Shown here: positions 1 to 4,728 of the stretch, one piece after another
Numbering within the stretch: the first letter of the stretch is position 1
How the letters are laid out: each line of letters opens with the position of its first letter
Notes under the pieces: generated by a model
What the model saw: the letters and a program-made list of their open reading frames with translations, nothing else
Databases searched by the model: none
What the model was told of the DNA's origin: nothing
Source of the DNA: SFWF01 sp045539095
Lineage (GTDB): Bacteria; Bacillota; Clostridia; Oscillospirales; Acutalibacteraceae
NCBI GenBank assembly: GCA_045539095.1
Contig: JAZQER010000067.1
Location: forward strand, 1-7,037
DNA: 7,037 nt
Direction of reading: 5' to 3'
Program-made: the position numbers and the translations under genes

Positions 1-15
1 AAATCGGAGATTTTT

Positions 16-531
16 ATGAAAAAGAATTATCTTGAAACCGGAAAAATAGTCGGAACACACGGTATTCGCGGCGGGGTGCGTATACAGCCTTGGTGCGACT
101 CGGCAGAGTTCCTTTGTTCTTTTAAAAAACTTTACTTAGACGAAAACGGAAAAGAAGAGGTTAAAATTACCTCATCAAAGCCGCACGGTAATATTGTCAT
201 AGCCACAATAAAAGGCGTTGACTCTATTGAACTGGCTGAGAGCTACCGCAACAGAGTCCTTTATATAGACAGAAAAGATGTTAAACTTGAAGAGGGCAGA
301 TATTTTATTGAAGATCTTATCGGTTGCAGCGTTTACGACGAGGATACAAACGAGCTTCTCGGAAATATCAGTGATGTATCGCAGACAGGCGCAAATGACG
401 TCTGGCATATTGAGAAGAACGGCAGGGAATATCTAATTCCTAATATACCCGACATAGTAAAATCTGTAGATATTGACAATGAAAAAATAATTATCAAGCC
501 GTTAAAGGGGATTTTTGATGATGAAGATTGA
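16..531 (+). CDS. rimM: Ribosome maturation factor RimM
   Basis: RimM is a cytoplasmic assembly factor that binds ribosomal protein S19 and helps mature the 30S subunit head and the 3' domain of 16S rRNA. The 171-residue product has the usual family length. The N-terminal RimM domain carries the signature GTHGIRG at residues 13-19. The C-terminal PRC-barrel runs from about residue 96 (YFIEDLIGCSVYD) to about 166, with TGANDVW and EYLIPNIPDIV in its core. The start is ATG at 16 behind CGGAGA, the only upstream sequence visible. Its last codons overlap trmD, so the two are translationally coupled. In Firmicutes this pair normally follows rpsP and a KH-domain RNA-binding gene, which would lie left of the window. 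The gene is intact and the identification is secure. Confidence 0.96.
   Translation: MKKNYLETGKIVGTHGIRGGVRIQPWCDSAEFLCSFKKLYLDENGKEEVKITSSKPHGNIVIATIKGVDSIELAESYRNRVLYIDRKDVKLEEGRYFIEDLIGCSVYDEDTNELLGNISDVSQTGANDVWHIEKNGREYLIPNIPDIVKSVDIDNEKIIIKPLKGIFDDED
504..510 (+). promoter_or_regulatory. trmD ribosome binding site inside rimM
   Basis: AAAGGGG lies inside the last codons of rimM, 7 bases before ATG 518 and 10 bases before ATG 521. It decides the trmD start against the in-frame TTG at 515, which would leave only 4 bases. The arrangement implies translational coupling of the two genes. Confidence 0.6.
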
Positions 532-1255
532 TATAATGACCCTTTTTCCCGATATGTGCGAAGCGGTGCTCGGCGAGAGCATTATCGGTAGAGCACGAAA
601 AGCGGGTAAGGTAGAAATCTCTTGCCATAATATCCGCGATTATTCGGGAAATAAACATAATAAGGTTGATGATACCCCCTACGGCGGCGGAATGGGAATG
701 GTAATGTCGGCTACACCGATATATAATTGCTACAATTCACTCTACAATAGCGAAACTGACCAAAAGCCCCATCTTATATATCTTTCACCTAAGGGACGTA
801 CCTTCGATCAGAAAAAAGCAGTTGAGCTTTCAAAAAAAGAGCGAATAGTTTTACTTTGCGGTCACTATGAGGGTATAGATGAGCGAATTATTGAAACAAT
901 AGTTGATGAGGAAATCTCAGTCGGTGATTTTGTTCTTACGGGTGGAGAGCTTCCTGCTTTAGTTGTAACAGACGCTGTATGCAGAATGCTCCCGGGTGTC
1001 CTTGCCGACGATATTTGCTTTACCGAGGAGAGCCACTTTGACGGGCTGCTCGAATATCCGCAGTATACAAAGCCCGAGGTGTGGAACGACCTTCGAGTAC
1101 CCGAGGTACTGCTCAGCGGCCATCACGCAAATATCGCTAAGTGGCGACGAGAGAAGGCTATAGAGGAAACGGCAAAACGCCGTCCTGATATGCTCATAAG
1201 AGCACCTCTCACGGAAAAGGAAAGACAGGCACTTAAAGACATTCTTGGCGAATAA
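518..1255 (+). CDS. trmD: tRNA (guanine37-N1)-methyltransferase TrmD
   Basis: TrmD is the SPOUT-class enzyme that uses S-adenosylmethionine to make m1G37 in tRNAs with G36-G37, which prevents +1 frameshifting. The 245-residue product has the full family length. Motifs in order are PYGGGMGM (54-61), YLSPKGR (88-94), CGHYEGIDERI (114-124) and SVGDFVLTGGELPA (134-147); the last two build the trefoil-knot SAM pocket. YPQYTKPEVW and LLSGHHANIAKWRR follow. The residue matching E. coli catalytic Arg154 is Arg156. The position of E. coli Asp169 aligns with Glu171 in TEESHF, a conservative change. ATG 518 was chosen because AAAGGGG at 504-510 sits 7 bases upstream. ATG 521 would also fit the usual MKIDIMTLFP start, and a TTG at 515 is too close to the site. 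The gene overlaps rimM by 14 bases. No rplS follows directly, although it often does in Firmicutes. Confidence 0.96.
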   Translation: MMKIDIMTLFPDMCEAVLGESIIGRARKAGKVEISCHNIRDYSGNKHNKVDDTPYGGGMGMVMSATPIYNCYNSLYNSETDQKPHLIYLSPKGRTFDQKKAVELSKKERIVLLCGHYEGIDERIIETIVDEEISVGDFVLTGGELPALVVTDAVCRMLPGVLADDICFTEESHFDGLLEYPQYTKPEVWNDLRVPEVLLSGHHANIAKWRREKAIEETAKRRPDMLIRAPLTEKERQALKDILGE

Positions 1256-1318
1256 TTCACTTTGTTCAATAGTTATCCACTTTTTGTGTGATTTTGCACA
1301 AAATAAAAAGAATAAATT

Positions 1319-1355
1319 TTCTCTCTTTTGGATGAAAAAGAGAACTTGGATTTTT
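1319..1355 (+). terminator. Possible weak terminator after trmD
   Basis: TTCTCT-C-TTTT (1319-1329) pairs with AAAAAGAGAA (1335-1344) around the loop GGATG, giving a 10-bp mostly A/T stem with one bulged C. A T5 run follows at 1351-1355, but six bases separate it from the stem. It lies between the trmD stop and the HPr promoter, where a terminator is expected. The stem is weak and the T run is displaced, so this is tentative. Confidence 0.3.
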
Positions 1356-1359
1356 CTAA

Positions 1360-1387
1360 TTGACGAAGGAATATATTGTGGTATAAT
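1360..1387 (+). promoter_or_regulatory. Sigma-A promoter of the HPr gene (extended -10)
   Basis: TTGACG (1360-1365) is followed after 16 bases by a perfect TATAAT (1382-1387) preceded by TGG, so it is an extended -10. Transcription would start near 1394 and give a leader of about 70 bases before the HPr start. The leader shows only a 5-bp AGAGT/ACTCT hairpin and no recognisable riboswitch or T-box. The promoter makes HPr an independent unit, separate from rimM-trmD. Confidence 0.8.
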
Positions 1388-1462
1388 AATAACAAATCAC
1401 TACTGAGAGTGTATTTATTTAAAACTCTAGCGGTATACGAATTTTTATGAGGAGTATTTATT

Positions 1463-1726
1463 ATGTGCGTTAAAGATGTAGTTATCAATAACCAGGTAGG
1501 ACTTCACGCAAGACCTGCAACCTTCTTCATTCAGAAGGCTAACGAGTTCAAATCTTCCGTATGGGTAGAAAAGGAAGACAGACGCGTTAATGCGAAGAGC
1601 CTTCTCGGTGTTTTATCTCTCGGAATCGTTGGCGGAACTAAAATTCGTATAATAGTAGACGGCTCTGATGAAGAGGCTGCAATGAACGCTCTTGTAGACC
1701 TTGTAGAGAACGGTTTTAACAACTAA
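1463..1726 (+). CDS. ptsH: HPr family phosphocarrier protein
   Basis: HPr is the small cytoplasmic carrier of the phosphotransferase system: it takes phosphate from enzyme I on a histidine and passes it to sugar-specific EIIA domains. The 87-residue protein has the exact family length. The active-site histidine is His15 in GLHARPA (13-19). The second signature, VNAKSLLGVLSLG (42-54), places Ser46 where HPr kinase/phosphorylase acts in Gram-positive bacteria. P-Ser46-HPr is the corepressor that works with CcpA. Having both residues argues against Crh, which lacks His15. The start is ATG 1463 behind GAGGAG (1449-1454). The gene stands alone, with no ptsI beside it in the window, between its own promoter and a strong terminator. 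A role purely in regulation, rather than sugar transport, cannot be excluded. Confidence 0.93.
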   Translation: MCVKDVVINNQVGLHARPATFFIQKANEFKSSVWVEKEDRRVNAKSLLGVLSLGIVGGTKIRIIVDGSDEEAAMNALVDLVENGFNN

Positions 1727-1733
1727 AACTAAA

Positions 1734-1768
1734 AAAATGCCGATATGCAAAAATATCGGCATTTTCTT
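1734..1768 (+). terminator. Intrinsic terminator of the HPr gene
   Basis: A perfect 13-bp stem, AAAATGCCGATAT (1734-1746) with its complement at 1753-1765, encloses the 6-base loop GCAAAA. The T-rich tract TTTTCTT follows directly. It begins 7 bases after the HPr stop. The A-rich left arm means it could also work weakly on the other strand. Confidence 0.92.
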
Positions 1769-1769
1769 C

Positions 1770-1798
1770 TTGATTTTTGTAAATGTTTGTGTTATACT
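1770..1798 (+). promoter_or_regulatory. tRNA-Pro promoter
   Basis: TTGATT (1770-1775), a 17-base spacer and TATACT (1793-1798) preceded by TGT form a good sigma-A promoter with an extended -10. The predicted start near 1805 leaves a leader of about 27 bases before the mature 5' end at 1832, suitable for RNase P processing. The -35 box abuts the HPr terminator, so the tRNA is transcribed on its own. Confidence 0.75.
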
Positions 1799-1831
1799 AA
1801 CATTCGCGTCAGAAATGAATACATAATTTAT

Positions 1832-1908
1832 CCGGGTGTGGCTCAGTTTGGTAGAGCGCTTGAATGGGGTTCAAGAGGCCGCAGGTTCGACTCCTGTCAC
1901 TCGGACCA
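1832..1908 (+). tRNA. tRNA-Pro (anticodon GGG)
   Basis: The 77-base cloverleaf folds fully. The acceptor stem pairs CCGGGTG (1832-1838) with CACTCGG (1898-1904), with one G-T wobble. The D arm is GCTC/GAGC with GG in its loop. The anticodon stem pairs CTTGA with TCAAG around the loop ATGGGGT (1864-1870). The T arm is GCAGG, loop TTCGACT, CCTGT. Discriminator A1905 is followed by an encoded CCA (1906-1908). The anticodon GGG (1866-1868) reads CCC and CCU. G36-G37 is the TrmD recognition pair, so G1869 is a predicted m1G37 site. The gene remains whole although an integrase lies just downstream, which is typical of elements that integrate into a tRNA 3' end and restore it. Confidence 0.96.
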
Positions 1909-1912
1909 CTCT

Positions 1913-1947
1913 AAAACCGTGTAAACAAAGGGTTTGCACGGTTTTTT
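1913..1947 (+). terminator. Intrinsic terminator downstream of tRNA-Pro
   Basis: AAAACCGTG-T-AAAC (1913-1926) pairs with GTTT-G-CACGGTTTT (1932-1945) around the loop AAAGG. The stem is 14 bp long and contains one T-G wobble. A run of six T follows at 1942-1947. It starts 5 bases after the encoded CCA. It may be the tRNA's own terminator or may have arrived with the integrated element, whose end should be near here. Confidence 0.88.
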
Positions 1948-1951
1948 CTTT

Positions 1952-1998
1952 TTTCTTAACCGTTTTAAGTTCGTTTGTTTCTAACAGTTTTTCTAACA
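1952..1998. repeat. Short direct repeats between int and tRNA-Pro
   Basis: TTTCTAACA occurs at 1978-1986 and again at 1990-1998, a spacing of 12 bases. A looser copy, TTTCTTAAC, is at 1952-1960. They lie between the integrase stop and the tRNA terminator. Direct repeats at this place would suit arm-type binding sites for the integrase N-terminal domain, but the motif is short and AT-rich, so chance is possible. Confidence 0.3.
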
Positions 1999-2002
1999 CC
2001 TT

Positions 2003-3142
2003 TCAGAAGGCAGAAGCCATAGCTTCGGCAATAGACTTTTTTCTTTCAATATCGAGGTGTCCATAAACATTTGCGGTCATCTTGATATCAGAGTGACCTA
2101 ACCATTCTTGAACATCCTTCAAAGTAAAGCCTTGTGACAACAGAATACTTGCACAACTGTGTCTTAAATCGTGAAAACGGATATATGGCAAGTTGTTCTT
2201 TTTGATGATACGCTCGAAGTGATGAGTTACAAAATCGGGTGTAAACGGTTTACCGTCTGACCAAACAAAAACATAAGGACTATCGGTATAGGCTTTTTTA
2301 AACTCCTTTTTATTCTTTTCCTGCCGAGCTCGTTCCTCAAGCAATAATTGTTTGATTTCGGGCACTAACGGAAAACCTCTATAACTGCTTTGATTTTTTG
2401 TCTTGTTTTTCTGCACAACAGTTTGAACTTTTACAACCGTATGAGCTATCTGAATGGTGTCGGTTTCAAAGTTTATACTATTCCACTGTAAACCGAGAAC
2501 CTCGCTTCGCCTTAAACCATAAGTTGCAGTTATTTTAATGAGTAAATACAAAGGGTCATCTTTTGAAACAGAAAGCAAAGTATCAACTTGTGAAGCCGTG
2601 TAAAATGTCGGCTCTCTTCTGTTCATAGCAGGCAGGGTAACAAATTGGCAGGGGTTAACAGTTATCAACCCATTTTTCAGAGCTTCTTTCAAAGTTTGAT
2701 TGATTATGTTTTTATGCAGCTTTAAAGAACGAGTAGATAAACCGCCTTTACCGTCAAGCCGTCCGTTTTTGGCTTTCTCGTTGATATAATTCTGAATAAG
2801 GTTTTTATCGACCTTTTGCAGAGGAATATCCTTAATTTGAAAATATGGGATAATATGAGAGTTTGCAAGGAGTTCATATCCTTGATAGGTTACTTCATCA
2901 ACTGTCTTTTTAGACTCTTCGAGCCATATTTTCACGTACTCTGAAAAAAGCATATCCGAACTTATGACACCTTCTCGGCTTTCATAATATGCGATTTGTT
3001 CGCGCAGAAATTTTTCAGCTTTAGTTTTATTTCCTTTAACCGCAAGACCAGAGCATATCCATTTTTGTTTGCGTTTGCCGTTTTCGTATAAATTGATTAC
3101 GGCATAATATTTGTCGTTTTTAACCTGTAGATTTCCTGTCAT
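2003..3142 (-). CDS. int: Tyrosine recombinase / site-specific integrase
   Basis: This 379-residue protein is a full-length phage/ICE-type integrase that catalyses integration and excision between attachment sites through a 3'-phosphotyrosine intermediate. Residues 1-50 resemble the AP2-like arm-binding domain (NGKRKQKWICSG). About 62-160 is the SAM-like core-binding domain (FSEYVKIWL onward). About 175-375 is the catalytic domain. The catalytic set is complete: Arg211 in YGLRRSE, a lysine in KTK at 247-249, His324 and Arg327 in HDLRH, His350 in LGHS, and nucleophile Tyr360 in NVYGH. The start ATG at 3142 has AAGGAG 9 bases upstream. It is the last gene of the rep-xis-int set and reads toward the tRNA. 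The enzyme looks active, but its element is broken. The exact family is not resolvable by eye. Confidence 0.93.
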   Translation of the reverse strand: MTGNLQVKNDKYYAVINLYENGKRKQKWICSGLAVKGNKTKAEKFLREQIAYYESREGVISSDMLFSEYVKIWLEESKKTVDEVTYQGYELLANSHIIPYFQIKDIPLQKVDKNLIQNYINEKAKNGRLDGKGGLSTRSLKLHKNIINQTLKEALKNGLITVNPCQFVTLPAMNRREPTFYTASQVDTLLSVSKDDPLYLLIKITATYGLRRSEVLGLQWNSINFETDTIQIAHTVVKVQTVVQKNKTKNQSSYRGFPLVPEIKQLLLEERARQEKNKKEFKKAYTDSPYVFVWSDGKPFTPDFVTHHFERIIKKNNLPYIRFHDLRHSCASILLSQGFTLKDVQEWLGHSDIKMTANVYGHLDIERKKSIAEAMASAF

Positions 3143-3183
3143 TGTAGTTGACTCCTTTCTTCGACAGTTTGAAATCTACCGTA

Positions 3184-3375
3184 CTAAATATTTCCATACT
3201 GTGCCGATTTCAGATAATCATAAACACAGCACTTTGGAATTCTATAACACCGACCAATGCGGTGCGAGTGAATGATATTCTCTTTTAAGAGCTTATATGC
3301 AGTATTTTTACCAATCTGTAAAATTTCCATAAGCTCATATATTGTAAGAACATCGGAATAATCAGATAATTTCAT
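3184..3375 (-). CDS. xis: Excisionase / MerR-like helix-turn-helix protein (Xis)
   Basis: This 63-residue basic protein is a small DNA-bending recombination directionality factor of the excisionase (HTH_17) type. The body, LTIYELMEILQIGKNTAYKLL (about 10-30), is the winged helix-turn-helix, and HRIGRCYRIPK (about 38-48) is the typical wing leading to the last helix. Such proteins bind near attachment sites and turn the partner integrase toward excision. Its position just upstream of int on the same strand supports this. The start ATG at 3375 follows AAAGGAGG (3387-3380) with only 4 bases between. Both the ribosome binding site and the start lie within a consensus promoter described separately. 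It is 41 bases upstream of int. It could instead be a small regulator, but the context favours excisionase. Confidence 0.8.
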   Translation of the reverse strand: MKLSDYSDVLTIYELMEILQIGKNTAYKLLKENIIHSHRIGRCYRIPKCCVYDYLKSAQYGNI

Positions 3376-3401
3376 TATACCTCCTTTCTAAGATGTGTCA
3401 A
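3374..3401 (-). promoter_or_regulatory. Consensus promoter overlapping the xis start codon
   Basis: Reading the minus strand, a perfect TTGACA (3401-3396) and a perfect TATAAT (3379-3374) are separated by 16 bases. The spacer contains the xis Shine-Dalgarno AAAGGAGG (3387-3380), and the -10 box shares two bases with the xis ATG (3375-3373). Transcription would begin near 3367, inside xis codon 3, so the RNA would lack the xis start and express only int. Complete xis mRNA must come from further upstream, through rep. Confidence 0.55.
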
Positions 3402-3419
3402 CCATAGCCTATCCCCCTT

Positions 3420-4028
3420 TCATTCAAAAGTTTCTATGATTTCAATGTTCTCCTTAACATAGAAGGGAACAGACGTATCTTTGATTTCAAAATTTAAAAA
3501 TTTAGTAATTCTGCGCCTTAAAGCTTCAAAAGATTTAGGCTCATCTGTCTGAATATTTGGATACTGTTTATCAAACGGTATGTTGCTTATAATGAATGCT
3601 TTTGTAAAGCAGGCAACTCTATCGGCATATCTTGCGGATAACTTGCAAGGGTAACCGTCTAGAATTTGAAGTAAATCTGTGATTGGTAGCGAACTACGGA
3701 ACTCATCAAATAAAATTACATCTTGACCTTCGTAGGAGTCGAAAGGGTGTGTATAATTAGTAATCTTATATACGTTTTTATATCCGTATTTGTCCATAAC
3801 GTAACGAGTTTTTCCCGTTTCTGTATCTCCGCAGATATATGTAATTTCAAGTATTCGGAATACATCGGAATATTCTTGCTCTTTGTAAGTCTGTCTCATT
3901 TTATCTAAGTGCGGAATTTTGTTAAGGTATGAGGGAAATGCTTCGATTATATCGATATTTGTGTATCCGTCTTTAATCATATGCATTTTATTGATTTTGA
4001 GCTTGTCGCACAGGCTACATATCCTCAT
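3420..4028 (-). pseudogene. Truncated plasmid-type replication protein (SF3-like helicase half of a CRESS-type Rep)
   Basis: The remaining frame encodes 202 residues. It matches the C-terminal half of Rep proteins found on clostridial plasmids and integrated elements and related to the Reps of circular ssDNA viruses. The Walker A loop is GDTETGKT (about 67-74). Walker B is VILFDEF (about 104-110). IISNIPF (about 148-154) corresponds to the motif C region. A linker, KDGYTNIDIIEAFPSYL, precedes the ATPase domain, as is usual. The N-terminal HUH nicking endonuclease domain, which should add well over 100 residues, is absent. The first dozen or so codons of the open frame are probably borrowed from the neighbouring acyltransferase relic. 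Neither candidate ATG (4028 or 3986) has a ribosome binding site. It cannot start rolling-circle replication in this form. The gene lies 44 bases upstream of xis on the same strand. Confidence 0.75.
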
Positions 4029-4692
4029 TCTGTAAGCAATGTCGTCAATATTGACGGCTACATAGGAAAGTTTTTTCTACTTGAGTGGATAGGCGCTATC
4101 TGTACCCGTAAGTTCACAACCGACATTCAGCTTGTTAAAAGTATTGCTAAAGTACTGAAAAGGGGAGATGTTCTCGCGATGTATCCCGAGGCAAGATATT
4201 CTCCGGCAGGAACGCTTGCCTTCTTGCCCGATTCACTTGGAAAGCTTGGTAAGATGAATAAGGTGCCTGTGGTAGCAGTAGTACACCGCGGAAACCATCT
4301 TTATGCGCCGTTTTGGAACTTCCGTGACAAGCGAAAGGTTCCTTTCCATACAACCTTTACAAAAATCCTTACTCCTGAACAGATCAATGAAATGTCGGTA
4401 GATGAGATAAATGCAAAGCTTACTCACGATATTGAAAAGGGCTTTACTTTAGAGGGTGAATATAGGTCAGAACGCTATTATATCAACCGCCTGCCTATAC
4501 AGACAAACTCCCTCCATGTGGAATATGATTTCGGCCCGCTAGGAAAGTTTGATTATATCGATATCTCCACCGAAAACGACTCTTTTTTATTGCCGTATAC
4601 CCGATAAGGACATAATATCTAAACTTGCCTTTGCTACCGAGATATTGTATCAAAAAAGCTTAGAAGAATCAAAAAGTAAAACAACGGTATAA
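3981..4692 (+). pseudogene. Lysophospholipid acyltransferase (PlsC-like) relic: 5'-truncated, internally deleted, frameshifted
   Basis: The open frame 3981-4607 carries part of a clostridial 1-acyl-glycerol-3-phosphate acyltransferase-like protein. Recognisable parts are PHSVSNVVN, GAICTRKFTTD and the acyltransferase block MYPEARYSPAGT (frame residues 67-78), followed by PVVAVVHRGN. The N-terminal part with the catalytic HX4D motif is missing; homology seems to begin about 4005-4015, at the junction with rep. After DEINAK (near 4413) the protein jumps to THDIEKGFTLEGEY, which in relatives I recall lies well over 100 residues further on, beyond a cysteine-rich segment. Near the C-terminus a run of six T (4583-4588) shifts the frame. 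With five T the protein would continue NDSFYCRIPDK and KDIISKLAFATEILYQ to a stop at 4690-4692, just before the terminator. No ribosome binding site precedes the frame. The catalytic motif is lost, so no acyltransferase activity is expected. Confidence 0.75.
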
Positions 4693-4694
4693 CA

Positions 4695-4724
4695 AAAGAG
4701 CAATCTCAACAGAGATTGCTCTTT
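4695..4724. terminator. Bidirectional terminator between convergent genes
   Basis: AAAGAGCAATCTC (4695-4707) pairs perfectly with its complement at 4712-4724 around the loop AACA, a 13-bp stem. The ends are A-rich on the left and T-rich on the right, so each strand has at least a short U tract. It starts 2 bases after the reconstructed acyltransferase stop and lies 4 bases beyond the permease stop. It therefore serves both converging units. Confidence 0.85.
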
Positions 4725-4728
4725 CAAT

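Larger units (their letters stand above)
1909..4005. mobile_element. Decayed tRNA-Pro-associated integrative element (int-xis-rep remnant)
   Basis: Three minus-strand genes lie directly beside the tRNA-Pro 3' end: a truncated replication protein, an excisionase and a tyrosine integrase, in transcription order. Tyrosine integrases next to tRNA 3' ends are the hallmark of integrative elements, and a rep gene suggests a plasmid-like or mobilisable element with a rolling-circle phase. The tRNA-proximal end should lie within or just after the tRNA. The other end is missing: rep is cut at about 4005 and runs straight into a host acyltransferase relic. I found no second copy of the tRNA 3' sequence in the window that could be the partner attachment site. 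The right boundary given is the estimated junction, not a mapped end. Confidence 0.7.

Noticed and set aside
1282..1303. TTTTGTG/CACAAAA hairpin after trmD as its terminator.
   Set aside because: The stem is short and A/T-rich, and no T run follows it on the plus strand.
1394..1462. Riboswitch, T-box or catabolite-response element in the HPr leader.
   Set aside because: The leader is about 70 bases long with only a 5-bp hairpin, and no conserved motif was recognised.
1463..1726. Crh rather than HPr.
   Set aside because: Crh lacks the phosphorylatable His15; this protein has His15 and Ser46.
1836..2066. Open frame of 76 codons on the plus strand.
   Set aside because: It starts inside tRNA-Pro, reads through its terminator and into the antisense of int, with no ribosome binding site.
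3143..3165. GACTCCT near the int start as a second copy of the tRNA 3' sequence (att site).
   Set aside because: Only seven bases match GACTCCT in the tRNA T arm, and they are the complement of the int ribosome binding site.
3723..3908. Open frame on the plus strand opposite rep.
   Set aside because: It is antisense to the conserved Walker A/B region of Rep, which is the real coding strand.
3990..4030. Direct repeat of the tRNA-Pro 3' end marking the far end of the element.
   Set aside because: Reading both strands around the junction, no match to the T arm, acceptor or CCA end is present.
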